Origin: Paenibacillus arenosi
Lineage (GTDB): Bacteria > Bacillota > Bacilli > Paenibacillales > Paenibacillaceae
DNA length: 64,000 bases
Assembly (NCBI RefSeq): GCF_014841135.1
Contig: NZ_JACYTN010000006.1
Location: forward strand, 150,106-214,105
Direction of reading: 5' to 3'
Made by a program: the position numbers and the translations under genes. Numbering within the stretch: the first letter of the stretch is position 1; each line of letters opens with the position of its first letter. The notes under the pieces are model-generated. The model saw only the letters and a program-made list of their open reading frames with translations. It was not told the DNA's origin and did no database searches. Shown here one piece after another: positions 53,110 through 63,589 of the stretch.

Positions 53110-53158
53110 GTATAGTAGCATATAAGAAGTCTCAAATTAGGATATTGGCAAAACTAGT
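53110..53158 (-). promoter_or_regulatory. Promoter-like region of FG-GAP gene B
   Basis: Minus strand ACTAGTTT (53151-53158), 30 bases, then TGCTACTAT. Spacing to gene A's copy is identical. Confidence 0.5.
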
Positions 53159-53234
53159 GAAAATGTTACAACGAACCTCTTTTTCTCTATCTTTTCGCAC
53201 CTGTACCTGTGTGTCGTACCACTAGTTTAAACAC

Positions 53235-53282
53235 AGAAAAAGGCACCTCGCTCCCATACTGCTACTAGGAACAAGATACCTT
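53235..53282 (-). terminator. Terminator of FG-GAP gene C
   Basis: Minus strand stem AAGGTATCTTG pairs (with G.T pairs) CGAGGTGCCTT, 17-base loop, then TTTTTCTG. It starts 25 bases after the stop at 53308. Confidence 0.65.
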
Positions 53283-53307
53283 GATAATAGATATTTATTT
53301 TATTGCA

Positions 53308-56300
53308 TTAGTGTATTGTATTTATGCCCTTACCCTTATGATTGCCTGTCTGAGATACAGGAGTTAGATACGGGATTTGTATGGTAGCTGTCAACGATGC
53401 GGTACTTACTACTCCCTTCTTATCTCGTGCGCGCAATAGGAACGTATACGTTCTCCCTGCTATTAACCCGCTATTCCAAGTATAGGAATACTTATCACCT
53501 GATACGGTTACCGTATCTAACGCTGCATTTGACTCCACAATTTCATATGTCGAAATGCCATCCACATCCAGCGCTGCTGGCCACGAGAGGGTCAACGTTT
53601 GATAGGTAGCTTCCGTTACACCAAGTACCGCGCCCTTACTCCAGCTTGGCGATAACCGATCATCAATATCATCACCGTCATGGATCGTAATAGCTACTTC
53701 CTGATGGTCACCTAATTGAGTACCACGAGTAGGCGCTTCAAGTTTAATGCTAAATGTTCGCTCCGCGTTTGCCTCTTCCTCTTGATCAATAATCGGAATG
53801 CTTATCGTCTTCTCTGTCTCACCATCGGCAAATAGAAGCGTGCCAGAAGATGCTACATAATCAATTCCAGCAGTTGCCGTGCCATTATGCGTACCATAGA
53901 CGACACTCGTCACCCCAGAACGATGACCTGCTCGCTTCACTTTGACTTTTACATGGCCATCATCTTCTTCTACCGTGGTAGTCGGGTACTGGAATTGCAG
54001 TTGCCCATAAGCTTGCTCATTTATATAGGTTATATGCTGCTCCTGATACCCAGGATTGTAAATCGATATATCTGTCTTTCCATCACCTGAAAAATCACCA
54101 AATACGATGGTACTGGAGTATTTCAATTCTTTATTAAGCAGTTCCTCAGCGGCTTTGAATGAACCTTTCCTATCATTGAAACTAATCATAGGTTTCGAAT
54201 ACCGTGGCAGTAGCACAATGTCAACATAACCATCGTGATTCATATCTAGTAGTTCATATGGATCAAACAATCTCAGGCTTGGAGAGTTCTCGATACGTTT
54301 TGGCACGAAACCTTGTTCACTTCCATAGTAGATGACAAACCCCTGTTCGGAATGAGCGACAATATCATCATATCCGTCAGCATTCATATCGTTGGAACGA
54401 CCAACTACTCGATAGCCAGGAAATTGGGTTACATATTCAAAATGACCATTATCATTTCCCTCATACACACTAATCTGATTCGAAATAATCGCCATATCTC
54501 GGACTCCATCTTTGTTCCAATCACCACTAATAATGCCTTCAATGGTGGAGCCCGCATTACGTACGCGGCTTAGCTCAGTAAAGGTATAGTTTTCTCCTCC
54601 CTTTAATAGAATGAGCTCATTATTATGGGTCACATATAAAATATCTGCGATGTTATCTTGTGTGAAGTCCGCTACATGGTATGCATGGTAGGCACGCATA
54701 GACTTAAGCGAAATATACGCTACATATCCAAACTTCCCATTCTTGTCTAATCCATTTACACACAAGCTTTGATTGGAGTTATTTGTAACTATCTCCTCTT
54801 TACCATCTCCATTCATATCTATACTTTTGCCCGCTTGCGAGTCACAAAAATTGGTTTCTGATTTGATTCGAAACCCCTCAGCAAAGTTCTTAATCAACAT
54901 GCTTTGAGCAGGACTCGTAATAATAAGATCATCAATCCCGTTTCCATCCATATCTGCGGAACTGACTGCTCCTTGATCAACAGTCGTACCATGTATTAAA
55001 GGAGAGAAGGCTGGAGCTTTGATTGGATCATACCCTTCTTGTGGAACGGTAACAGACGCAGACAAGGGCAGACTAGCCACTCCTTTTTTCGTCTTAGCAG
55101 TAACCTCAAGTTTGTATTTCTTTCCCGCAACTAGCTTTGTTAGCCATGAATGACTGTACACATCTGCCGTTACACTGACTGGCTCAAGAGCCTGATTGGC
55201 TTCTTTAATCTCATATGAAACGATGCTGTCTCTTTCATTCGTCGCAGCCTTCGGCCATTCAACCGTTAAGCCTGACAAGCTAACATCTGCAATGGTAAGA
55301 GAGGCGTCCTTTGGCCATTTAGGTGCTGCACCTGCATGTGGAATTTCATTACCGTCATCATCAGCAATAAAAATATCCACCTTTGAAACTTGTCCTAGTC
55401 CAGCTCCACGAGTAGGGTTGCTAAGCTGCACCGAGAAACTACGCTTTTTATTATTGCGCTCATCGTTATCAATGAGTGGAATGGTCAGCCACTGTTCTAT
55501 CACACCGTGAGGAAACTGGATAATACCATGAGAATGTATATAATCCACACCAGCCTTTGCCGTCCCATCAACCGTCATATATTCCGCGTACGCAAGGTTG
55601 TCGTTCCCATCCGTACGTGTCACTTTTACTCTCACGGCACCGCTATTCTCAATAACCGGAAGCTGCGAAACTGCAAATTGAATATAGCCATTAGCTACCG
55701 TATTAAAATAAAAGGTAACTTTATTTCTATACGAATCGTAGTAGTACGTATCTCTCTTTCCATCACCATTCAGATCAATGAAATTAGGTCTCAATGTGTA
55801 AGTAAAATTTTCACGCTCAGAAAAAGATTGTCCACCCTTGTTCCAAAGTAATTGCGTTTGTTTATATTCAGAATCATTCCAGTCTATAATAAGATCCGGA
55901 TACCCATCACTATTCATATCTTCAGCGGTAACGGTATAAATTCCATCTATCCTGGTATTCATATAATTACGGAAAGTAGCGCTCGCATCGCCATAGAAAA
56001 TACCAATGCTCCCTCCCGTCTGATCTCGCGCATCCGGCAATACATTTAATATGTCGTCGTAGCCATCTGCGTTCATATCCGCTACTTCAAAATCAAACCA
56101 ATCATCATAGAAACTCGACACAGTTGCCACAAAATCAAAGCTCAAATTCCCATTATTTTTGTAGACATAAGTGTCTCTCCATTTTCCTATAAAAGCAAAA
56201 TCTAGGTAATTATCATTATTCCAGTCACCGCTCTTAATAGAAGTCGCATCACCCCTAGGAATCGTACCTACTTCTAGATAAGATCCCCCTCTACTTCCTT

Positions 56301-56826
56301 GCATAACATGCATAGCCTTCGGAGTAGCTAATATCAAGTCAACAAAACTATCATTATTAAAGTCCCTTGCCAAATACTCTGTAACACCACCAATTAGAAT
56401 TTGCTGTTTAAATGCGTATTTCCCCATCGAATTAACCCCGTAAATTTGAACCGTTTTTTGGTTAAACACTAACAATTCGGCCTGTTTATCACCTGTTAGC
56501 TCGACAATTTCAGCCTTGTGAGGGAGTAGACTTTCGTAAATGGGAACACACTCTTTTACAAATGTGCCATCTAACTTTGTTTTATACAGTACAAGCCTGC
56601 ATTTGTCCGTAACGACAACGAAATCCCCGCCACCTTGATTGTCCAAATTCCCTGCGCTCAAATATCGTACCGATTCTGTCGGCACAAACTCCCCCGCTTT
56701 ACTAAATAAATCGCTAGGCTCTTGCGAAGCTTGTGCCTGTGCAGCAGAAAATGGAGCAATCAAGCTTACAACCATAGCAATCGTTAGCAAAGCACAAAAA
56801 ATACGACGAAAATGATACCTTCTCAT
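53308..56826 (-). CDS. Secreted FG-GAP / Calx-beta / FN3 protein C (1172 aa)
   Basis: More diverged member of the trio with the same plan. Signal peptide about 1-32 (ALLTIAMVVSLIAPFSAAQA). FG-GAP block (DWNNDNYLDF, DMNADGYDDI), Calx-beta (AEYMTVDGTAKAGVDYIHS), FN3 (SIVSYEIKEANQALEPVSV), second FG-GAP block (DMDGNGIDDLI, DWNKDGVRDM), Calx-beta (VVYGTHNGTATAGIDYVAS), FN3, short tail. It lacks the Pro-rich tail of A and B and ends in GKGINTIH. Its position and promoter suggest co-regulation with A and B. Confidence 0.8.
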   Translation of the reverse strand: MRRYHFRRIFCALLTIAMVVSLIAPFSAAQAQASQEPSDLFSKAGEFVPTESVRYLSAGNLDNQGGGDFVVVTDKCRLVLYKTKLDGTFVKECVPIYESLLPHKAEIVELTGDKQAELLVFNQKTVQIYGVNSMGKYAFKQQILIGGVTEYLARDFNNDSFVDLILATPKAMHVMQGSRGGSYLEVGTIPRGDATSIKSGDWNNDNYLDFAFIGKWRDTYVYKNNGNLSFDFVATVSSFYDDWFDFEVADMNADGYDDILNVLPDARDQTGGSIGIFYGDASATFRNYMNTRIDGIYTVTAEDMNSDGYPDLIIDWNDSEYKQTQLLWNKGGQSFSERENFTYTLRPNFIDLNGDGKRDTYYYDSYRNKVTFYFNTVANGYIQFAVSQLPVIENSGAVRVKVTRTDGNDNLAYAEYMTVDGTAKAGVDYIHSHGIIQFPHGVIEQWLTIPLIDNDERNNKKRSFSVQLSNPTRGAGLGQVSKVDIFIADDDGNEIPHAGAAPKWPKDASLTIADVSLSGLTVEWPKAATNERDSIVSYEIKEANQALEPVSVTADVYSHSWLTKLVAGKKYKLEVTAKTKKGVASLPLSASVTVPQEGYDPIKAPAFSPLIHGTTVDQGAVSSADMDGNGIDDLIITSPAQSMLIKNFAEGFRIKSETNFCDSQAGKSIDMNGDGKEEIVTNNSNQSLCVNGLDKNGKFGYVAYISLKSMRAYHAYHVADFTQDNIADILYVTHNNELILLKGGENYTFTELSRVRNAGSTIEGIISGDWNKDGVRDMAIISNQISVYEGNDNGHFEYVTQFPGYRVVGRSNDMNADGYDDIVAHSEQGFVIYYGSEQGFVPKRIENSPSLRLFDPYELLDMNHDGYVDIVLLPRYSKPMISFNDRKGSFKAAEELLNKELKYSSTIVFGDFSGDGKTDISIYNPGYQEQHITYINEQAYGQLQFQYPTTTVEEDDGHVKVKVKRAGHRSGVTSVVYGTHNGTATAGIDYVASSGTLLFADGETEKTISIPIIDQEEEANAERTFSIKLEAPTRGTQLGDHQEVAITIHDGDDIDDRLSPSWSKGAVLGVTEATYQTLTLSWPAALDVDGISTYEIVESNAALDTVTVSGDKYSYTWNSGLIAGRTYTFLLRARDKKGVVSTASLTATIQIPYLTPVSQTGNHKGKGINTIH

Positions 56827-56993
56827 GTTTAATTCCCCTTTATTTTTGTTTTTGTTACTTTTTTCTTGCCTATTACATGCGAGTTGAACAGAGAAGTTAC
56901 GAGCTTACCATCCGTCTGTGAATGCTTGTTGTCGAGGAAAGAATCTCACATTTTGCGTGGTGATGTAAAATCGTGGGGTAGGTTAGAACAGCA

Positions 56994-57041
56994 GTATCGT
57001 AGCATACTCATGTGTACTTCTTGTGTTTTTTTCAAACTAGT
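56994..57041 (-). promoter_or_regulatory. Promoter-like region of FG-GAP gene C
   Basis: Minus strand ACTAGTTT (57034-57041), 29 bases, then TGCTACGAT. The -35 region is weak, so the ACTAGTTT box may be bound by an activator. Confidence 0.45.
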
Positions 57042-57395
57042 GTACTAGATTCAAATATCCCCCCTAATCTTCCAAAATAACTTCATAGGCTGTTCAATGA
57101 CTAACTTTAATTGTGCAGCGAGTAGGGGCTCTCTATTCTGCTACATTGAAAGTGTCGTGAACCTCGCTGTAAACAACCTCTTTTAAAAAATGTCGATTTC
57201 ATATACTAACAACTCGATTTCGTTGTCACATATCCTCGATCTATATTTCATTTCCTATATTAAATAAATTTCAAACATGTAGATGAACGTTTGTACATAT
57301 GATAGGGACTAACCAAGCGTCAATTTGTTCTACAGCGCCTACAAACGACAGTTTGAACTTGGTTCACTATTTAAAAGGATGAAAGGGGATTAACG
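57042..57395. other. Intergenic region upstream of oppA
   Basis: About 350 bases. A TATGAT at 57298-57303 could be a -10 but no good -35 fits at 17 bases. A small hairpin (CAAAC/GTTTG) lies at 57344-57357. AAAGGGG stands 8 bases before the oppA ATG. No RNA gene found. Confidence 0.35.
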
Positions 57396-59096
57396 ATGAA
57401 GAGACGAACAATGTTCGTATTGCTCGCACTAATGCTTTCAGTAAGCACGCTTCTAAGCGCGTGCGCAAGCTCCACAACTCCTGAGGCGAATAAACCTACC
57501 GAAACGCAGAAGCCAAATAACGAAACAAAGACCGATCCTCCAACTGAGACGGCTGTCAAACAAGAATTTCGCTTCAACATAGGTACCGAGCCCCCTTCGT
57601 TAGACCCCGGTCTAGCTCAGGATGTTACTTCATCGACGATTCTCTCTGCCACATTTGAAGGTCTCACGAGCACCGATAAAGATAGTAAAGTAATACCCGG
57701 CGTTGCAGAAAAATGGGACATCTCACCTGACGGCAAAAAATATACATTTACGCTTAGACAAAATGCCAAATGGTCTAATGGCGATCCCGTGACCGCGCAT
57801 GATTTTGAATATGCATGGAAACGAGTACTCGACCCGACTCTCCCGCAAACGTCACCTTATAACTACCAACTGTACTACATTAAAAATGGTGAAGCTTACT
57901 TCACAAAAAAAATAACCGATCCCAATCAAATTGGTGTCAAAGCAACGAGCGACTACACGCTTGAAGTCGAACTGGAAGATCCAACACCTTATTTCCTTGA
58001 TTTAACTGCCTTTGCAACCTATTTCCCCATACACAAGTCTGCTAAGAACAACCCGGCATGGGCAAATGAGGCAAATACGCTCATCTCGAATGGACCATTC
58101 AAGGTATCATCTTGGGCGCATTCCTCACAGATCGAGTTTGTGCCAAATGAGCACTATCATAAACGTGATGAGATTAAACTGACAAAAGTGACAGCAGTCA
58201 TGATCGAAGACACGAATGCCATATTGAATATGTACGAGACAAATGCGCTCGATTATATTGGACCACCGACCAATGGAGGTATTCCAAGTGAACAAATTCC
58301 GATCCTGCAGCAAACGAAGAAAGATGAGATTGCCATTAAACCACTAGCAGCATCCTATTATTATTTATTCAACAACAAGCAGAAGCCATTTGATAATAAA
58401 AAGATTCGTAAAGCGTTGGCTCTGTCCATTAACCGCCAACTGATAACTGAAAAAATTACACTTAGTGGTCAGAAACCGGCATTCGGAATCGTTCCTCCAG
58501 GCATCAACATTGTTAATGATGAGTACCGCAACCAAGTAGATGGCAACTTCTTCAAGGAAGATGTAGCAGAGGCCCAGAAACTACTCGCAGAAGGACTCAA
58601 AGAGTCTGGCCTCGATAAAATGCCTGAATTCACTCTCATTTACAACACCAATGATCTTCATAAAAAAGTAGGTCAAGCGGTAGCTGATATGTGGAAACAA
58701 AACTTAAACATCGATGTAAAACTGCAAAATATAGAATGGACGGTATTCCTAGATCAGCGCTCAGCACTTGACTATGAGGTTGCTCGTGCTGGATGGAATC
58801 CAGACTACAATGACCCGGTGACATTCCTCGATCTATATACAACCGGAAGCGGCAACAATGATATTGGCTTTAGTAACAAAAAATACGATGATCTCGTGAA
58901 GGCTGCAAAAAAAGAAGTAGATTTAGTAAAACGAAGAGACTTGCTTGCAAGTGCTGAAAAAATTCTTATTGAAGAAGAGATGGCGATACTTCCAATCTAT
59001 TACAACGCTACTGCTCAGCTGCTCAAACCTAACATCAAGAACATATATGTAGATCCACTTGCTAATTTCCACTTTGCTCGCGGCTACGTCGAGTAA
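57396..59096 (+). CDS. oppA: Oligopeptide-binding lipoprotein OppA
   Basis: 566 residues. A lipobox LLSACAS with Cys23 shows a lipoprotein anchored outside the membrane. A Thr/Pro/Lys-rich linker (26-55) leads to a solute-binding protein family 5 domain (FRFNIGTEPPSLDPGLAQDV, VPGVAEKWDISPDGKKYTFT, LNMYETNALDYIGPP). It binds peptides and delivers them to OppB/C. The first gene of the opp operon; a hairpin follows it. Confidence 0.9.
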   Translation: MKRRTMFVLLALMLSVSTLLSACASSTTPEANKPTETQKPNNETKTDPPTETAVKQEFRFNIGTEPPSLDPGLAQDVTSSTILSATFEGLTSTDKDSKVIPGVAEKWDISPDGKKYTFTLRQNAKWSNGDPVTAHDFEYAWKRVLDPTLPQTSPYNYQLYYIKNGEAYFTKKITDPNQIGVKATSDYTLEVELEDPTPYFLDLTAFATYFPIHKSAKNNPAWANEANTLISNGPFKVSSWAHSSQIEFVPNEHYHKRDEIKLTKVTAVMIEDTNAILNMYETNALDYIGPPTNGGIPSEQIPILQQTKKDEIAIKPLAASYYYLFNNKQKPFDNKKIRKALALSINRQLITEKITLSGQKPAFGIVPPGINIVNDEYRNQVDGNFFKEDVAEAQKLLAEGLKESGLDKMPEFTLIYNTNDLHKKVGQAVADMWKQNLNIDVKLQNIEWTVFLDQRSALDYEVARAGWNPDYNDPVTFLDLYTTGSGNNDIGFSNKKYDDLVKAAKKEVDLVKRRDLLASAEKILIEEEMAILPIYYNATAQLLKPNIKNIYVDPLANFHFARGYVE

Positions 59097-59121
59097 TTCG
59101 CTTATAAGATTACCCGCAAGT

Positions 59122-59160
59122 CGGGATACAGGCAGCCCGCTGTTTGTATCCCGCTTTTAC
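59122..59160 (+). terminator. Attenuator-like hairpin between oppA and oppB
   Basis: Nine-bp perfect stem CGGGATACA (59122-59130 with 59145-59153), a 14-base loop, then CTTTTAC. It probably lets OppA be made in excess over the membrane parts. Confidence 0.65.
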
Positions 59161-59217
59161 ACATGAATACAAGCGTCTTAACACGAACTACTTGATAACG
59201 CGAGGGAGTGATCTCAT

Positions 59218-60159
59218 GTGATGGTTCGATATATGTTGAATAAATTCGTATTTTTTTTCTTAGCTATGTTCGTTCTGTCTTCCATTACGTTTATCTTGAT
59301 GAAAGCAATTCCTGGTGATCCTTTCATATCGGAGAAAGCTGTTCCTCCTGACGTGAAAGCTCGCTTGCTAGCTCAGTACGGTTTGGATAAACCATTATTT
59401 ATCCAGTACACGACCTATTTAACGAATTTGCTATCTGGTGATTTAGGCATCTCGATGAAACTTGCTAATCGCGCTGTCGTTGATTTCATTCGGGATTCAT
59501 TCCCACTGTCTCTCAGACTGGGTATTGCAGCTATTTTCACTTCCGTCATTATCGGCGTTACGTTAGGCATGACGGCCGCCTTTCGTCACCGAAAGCTTAT
59601 GGATTCAACCGCCATGGTCATCGCTGTGCTCGGGGTATCCGTTCCAAGCTTTGTTATGGCTGCTATTTTACAATGGCTATTCGCCGTTCGTATCCCGATG
59701 TTCAATGTTGTCGGACTCGTACAAGCCAAAGATTACGTCCTTCCAACACTGGCGCTTTCCGCCATGCCTATTGCCTATATCGCAAGACTAACACGATCGA
59801 ACATGCTCGAAGTGCTGCATTCTGACTATATTAAGACAGCACGCGCAAAAGGACTTAACAGTTGGACGATAATGCGGCGTCATGTGCTCCGCAACGGTAT
59901 ATTGCCGGTGGTCACCTTTTTGGGTCCACTTACCGCTAACGTTATTACGGGCTCTTTCATTATCGAGCAAATATTCGGAATCGGTGGATTAGGCAAAATT
60001 TATGTTCAAAGTATCGGCAATCGCGACTACTCGCTCATTATGGGCATTACGATATTTTACGGTCTTATATTAATGACCGCTCGCCTTCTCACAGATATCG
60101 CTTACGGATTTATCGATCCTCGAATTAAGCTCGGCAAGCGAAAGGAGGGTGCAGCATGA
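59218..60159 (+). CDS. oppB: Oligopeptide permease OppB
   Basis: 313 residues with six membrane helices (first: FVFFFLAMFVLSSITFILMK). It has the permease cytoplasmic loop motif (EVLHSDYIKTARAKGL) that docks the ATPases. Start GTG 59218, 9 bases after GAGGGAG; ATG 59221 equally possible. It overlaps oppC by ATGA. Confidence 0.9.
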   Translation: MMVRYMLNKFVFFFLAMFVLSSITFILMKAIPGDPFISEKAVPPDVKARLLAQYGLDKPLFIQYTTYLTNLLSGDLGISMKLANRAVVDFIRDSFPLSLRLGIAAIFTSVIIGVTLGMTAAFRHRKLMDSTAMVIAVLGVSVPSFVMAAILQWLFAVRIPMFNVVGLVQAKDYVLPTLALSAMPIAYIARLTRSNMLEVLHSDYIKTARAKGLNSWTIMRRHVLRNGILPVVTFLGPLTANVITGSFIIEQIFGIGGLGKIYVQSIGNRDYSLIMGITIFYGLILMTARLLTDIAYGFIDPRIKLGKRKEGAA

Positions 60160-61106
60160 CCCTTCACAATCGAAATTCTGATGCAGCAGAGCTTACGTTA
60201 ACTACCGAACACTTTCAAAAGGCAGTGGTTGATCATCATGAAGCGGAAGCCATCGAACGTGTCAGTACATCAGCATGGAAAGATGTATGGTACAGGCTAA
60301 GCCGCAATTGGACAGCCATGACAGGGCTATGTATTTTAACAGCTCTCATTGTTATGGCAATTATCGGACCGTGGCTAACTCCTTATGACTTTTCAAAAAA
60401 TGATCTGATGTCTACCAGCCTTGCTCCATCTGATAAGCACTGGTTTGGAACCGATGATCTCGGACGAGATATGTTTGCTCGTACATGGATGGGCGCACGC
60501 ATTTCACTCATAGTCGGATTCGCTGCGGCATTCATTAACTTGATTATCGGCGTCATCTACGGCGGAATCATGGGCTACGTCGGCGGTCGCATCGGCGATA
60601 TTATGAATAAAATATCAGAAATTATCTACTCGATACCAGATCTGTTAGTAGCAATTCTGCTCGTTGTCGTATTTGAGCCAAGCCTACTTACGATTATATT
60701 GGCATTTTGCCTTACAGGGTGGATCAACATGTCTTGGATTGTTCGAGGTCAAATCATTCAGCTTAAAAATCAAGAATATGTACTTGCCTCACGCTCGTTG
60801 GGAGCATCAGGTATGCGCATTTTATTCCGTCACCTGCTGCCTAACGCCCTTGGTCCCATTATTGTCATGCTCACGATGGCGGTTCCAGCCGCAATCTTCG
60901 GCGAAGCTGTCCTCAGTTTTCTCGGCTTAGGCGTCCAGTTACCGGCTGCCTCTTGGGGAACAATGATCAACGATGGAACTAAGGTTATGCTGCTCTACCC
61001 ATGGCGTATGCTGTTCCCTGCGATCATGATCAGCTTGACGATGCTCGCCTTCAATATGTTCGGTGACGGCCTGCGCGATGCACTTGATCCTAAACTGAAA
61101 AAATGA
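60156..61106 (+). CDS. oppC: Oligopeptide permease OppC
   Basis: 316 residues with a cytoplasmic N-terminal tail of about 60 residues, then membrane helices and the EAA-like motif (QEYVLASRSLGASGMRILF). The overlap with oppB implies coupled translation. The partner to OppB in the pore. Confidence 0.9.
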   Translation: MTLHNRNSDAAELTLTTEHFQKAVVDHHEAEAIERVSTSAWKDVWYRLSRNWTAMTGLCILTALIVMAIIGPWLTPYDFSKNDLMSTSLAPSDKHWFGTDDLGRDMFARTWMGARISLIVGFAAAFINLIIGVIYGGIMGYVGGRIGDIMNKISEIIYSIPDLLVAILLVVVFEPSLLTIILAFCLTGWINMSWIVRGQIIQLKNQEYVLASRSLGASGMRILFRHLLPNALGPIIVMLTMAVPAAIFGEAVLSFLGLGVQLPAASWGTMINDGTKVMLLYPWRMLFPAIMISLTMLAFNMFGDGLRDALDPKLKK

Positions 61107-61122
61107 TGGAGGTGAGCCGTAT

Positions 61123-62148
61123 ATGCAGCAAACTGCCCCACAAGTAGACCCATTGAAAGAAGCTCTCCTAGAGGTACAGGATTTGCAAGTCTCCTTCAAA
61201 GTAAGGGATGGAGAAGTACAAGCAGTCCGCGGCGTATCATTTCATGTCCATGCTGGCGAGGCGGTAGCTATTGTAGGTGAATCGGGATGTGGAAAAAGTG
61301 TAACAGCGCAAAGTATTATGAGACTGCTTCCTACTCCGCCCTCTATTGTTAAGCAAGGGAAGCTGCTATTTAAAGGACGAGATTTGCTCGGGTTGAAAGA
61401 AAAAGAAATGCAATCGATTCGCGGCAAGGAAATCGGTATGATTTTTCAAGATCCGATGACTTCGCTGAATCCGACAATGACAGTAGGCAAGCAAATCTCA
61501 GAAGTAATCCGTCGTCATCAGAAAGTTGGATTACGCCAAGCCAAGCAGCAAGCAATCGAGATGCTTCAACTTGTCGGCATTCCAAATGCGGCTTCTCGAT
61601 ATGCACAGTACCCGCATGAATTCTCAGGCGGGATGCGGCAGCGGGCAATGATCGCGATTGCACTTGCCTGCCAGCCTTCGTTACTCATAGCGGACGAGCC
61701 GACAACAGCACTCGACGTTACCATTCAAGCTCAAATTCTTTGTGTCATGAAAGATTTGCAGCAGAAGTTCAACACTTCCATCATCCTTATAACCCATGAC
61801 CTCGGCATTGTCGCCGACTTATGCGATCGGGTAATCGTCATGTACGCCGGGAAGATCGTTGAGACAGGAACGAAGTGGGAAATATTCAAAAATCCTCAGC
61901 ACCCCTATACAAAAGGATTACTGCGCTCGCTGCCACGACTCGATCAGGCGAAGGATGAGCCACTAGTCGCCATTCATGGCACGCCACCTGATTTGCTAAA
62001 ACCACCCGCTGGCTGCGGATTCTTCGCCCGCTGCGAGCATGCTATGCAAATTTGTAACGAAGTTGATCCACATCCAACAGTGCTTAGTGAGTCGCATGTA
62101 TCTCGATGCTGGCAGTTGCACCCCTTAGCAAAGGAGGTCGTCGGATGA
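61123..62148 (+). CDS. oppD: Oligopeptide ABC transporter ATPase OppD
   Basis: 341 residues. Walker A ([13 protein letters not shown]), ABC signature (SGGMRQRAM), Walker B ([13 protein letters not shown]) and a C-terminal oligopeptide-type domain ([20 protein letters not shown]). It hydrolyses ATP with OppF to drive uptake. Confidence 0.9.
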   Translation: MQQTAPQVDPLKEALLEVQDLQVSFKVRDGEVQAVRGVSFHVHAGEAVAIVGESGCGKSVTAQSIMRLLPTPPSIVKQGKLLFKGRDLLGLKEKEMQSIRGKEIGMIFQDPMTSLNPTMTVGKQISEVIRRHQKVGLRQAKQQAIEMLQLVGIPNAASRYAQYPHEFSGGMRQRAMIAIALACQPSLLIADEPTTALDVTIQAQILCVMKDLQQKFNTSIILITHDLGIVADLCDRVIVMYAGKIVETGTKWEIFKNPQHPYTKGLLRSLPRLDQAKDEPLVAIHGTPPDLLKPPAGCGFFARCEHAMQICNEVDPHPTVLSESHVSRCWQLHPLAKEVVG

Positions 62149-63107
62149 CAGAGATCTCACCTTTGCTGCAAGTCAACGGACTGAAAAAATATTTTCACGT
62201 GAAGCGAAAAGGAGTGTTACGAGCCGTTAATGATGTGACTTTCTCCATTTGGAAAGGAGAAACATTAGGCTTAGTTGGTGAATCTGGCTGTGGAAAATCT
62301 ACGGTTGGCCGCACACTGCTGCGGCTGTACGAGCCATCAGCGGGAAGCGTTACCTTCAACGGCACCGACATTTACAAATTGAATCATAAGAAACTGAAAG
62401 CTGCCCGGCGCCAGATGCAAATGATATTTCAAGATCCATACGCTTCACTCAACCCGCGAATGACCATCTCAGAAATTATTGGTGAAGCGATTGATATTCA
62501 TCAGTTGGCAAGCAGTAAGGTGCAGCGCAAGCACCGCATTGAACAGCTGCTGGATCAAGTCGGATTGTGTCCTGAACATGCATGCCGCTATCCGCATGAG
62601 TTTTCAGGTGGCCAGCGGCAGCGCATTGGCATTGCCCGCGCATTAGCTGTCGACCCGCAGTTCATTGTATGCGATGAGCCTATTTCCGCACTGGATGTAT
62701 CCATACAGGCACAGGTCGTCAATCTATTGAAAGATCTGCAAGGACGACTCGGCCTGACTTACTTATTCATTGCCCATGATCTATCGATGGTCAAACATAT
62801 TAGTGACCGCGTGGCCGTCATGTATTTAGGAAAAATAGTGGAGCTTGCCGACAGCGAGTGCTTATATTCCGAGCCGCTTCATCCATATACGAAGGCACTC
62901 ATGTCCGCCATTCCTGTGCCTGATCCCGATGTAGAGGCTGCGAAAGAACGCATCGTGCTCCAAGGCGAGATTCCGAGCCCGCTCTCCCCACCTTCAGGCT
63001 GCCATTTTCGCACCCGCTGCCCAGTGGCCACGGAACGCTGCTCAAGCGAAGAGCCAGAGTATCGCGAAGTACTTCCGCGACACTACGTGGCGTGCCACCA
63101 GGTGTAG
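62145..63107 (+). CDS. oppF: Oligopeptide ABC transporter ATPase OppF
   Basis: 320 residues. Start placed at ATG 62145, where AAGGAGG lies 8 bases upstream and ATGA overlaps the oppD stop. Walker A ([13 protein letters not shown]), signature ([11 protein letters not shown]), Walker B ([13 protein letters not shown]), and Cys-rich C-terminal domain ([12 protein letters not shown]). The partner ATPase to OppD. Confidence 0.9.
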   Translation: MTEISPLLQVNGLKKYFHVKRKGVLRAVNDVTFSIWKGETLGLVGESGCGKSTVGRTLLRLYEPSAGSVTFNGTDIYKLNHKKLKAARRQMQMIFQDPYASLNPRMTISEIIGEAIDIHQLASSKVQRKHRIEQLLDQVGLCPEHACRYPHEFSGGQRQRIGIARALAVDPQFIVCDEPISALDVSIQAQVVNLLKDLQGRLGLTYLFIAHDLSMVKHISDRVAVMYLGKIVELADSECLYSEPLHPYTKALMSAIPVPDPDVEAAKERIVLQGEIPSPLSPPSGCHFRTRCPVATERCSSEEPEYREVLPRHYVACHQV

Positions 63108-63245
63108 CTGTTTGGTACAGCGATTGGGTGCAACGTTTAAGAGCTGTTAGGTGCAGCGATTAGATGTAGCTATCAGGTGCAGCTATCAGATTTAGTTATC
63201 AGGTCTAGCTATTAGGTATTAGGTACAGCTACTAGGACTAACTTT
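63098..63245. repeat. 13-bp degenerate tandem repeat after oppF
   Basis: About ten imperfect copies of a unit like GCTATYAGGTGYA beginning at the oppF stop codon, e.g. GCTATCAGGTGCA, GCTATCAGATTTA, GTTATCAGGTCTA. Confidence 0.75.
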
Positions 63246-63304
63246 TCAGATGTGAGCTTTCAGAATCAGTTATCGGGTCTAGCTAGCTATTAATATGTAG
63301 ATGT

Positions 63305-63346
63305 TAGATATAGATATAGATATAGATATAGATATAGATATAGATA
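63305..63346. repeat. Perfect 6-bp tandem repeat
   Basis: Seven exact copies of TAGATA followed by TAAG. A microsatellite. Confidence 0.95.
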
Positions 63347-63440
63347 TAAGTGTAGGTGCAGATATTTGATGTAGCAACTAAGTGTAGCAACAGGTGCAGC
63401 ACTTTCGGTTGTAATGGACGTTTAGGTGAAGAGTAAATGA

Positions 63441-63485
63441 AAGGCTTGTGAAACTAGTCCATGCTGGGATTCACAAGCCTTTTGC
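63441..63485 (+). terminator. Terminator of the opp operon
   Basis: Twelve-bp perfect stem AAGGCTTGTGAA (63441-63452 with 63470-63481), 17-base loop, then TTT in plus direction. It is far (330 bases) from the oppF stop but no gene intervenes. Confidence 0.75.
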
Positions 63486-63589
63486 TGTATGCATGCATCC
63501 GATATAAGGCAGGTCGACTTTACTTAAGCTCATTTGTCGAAAATCAAGCCAATCAAGTAACGGCACTAACCACGTCTCATAAAATTCTC

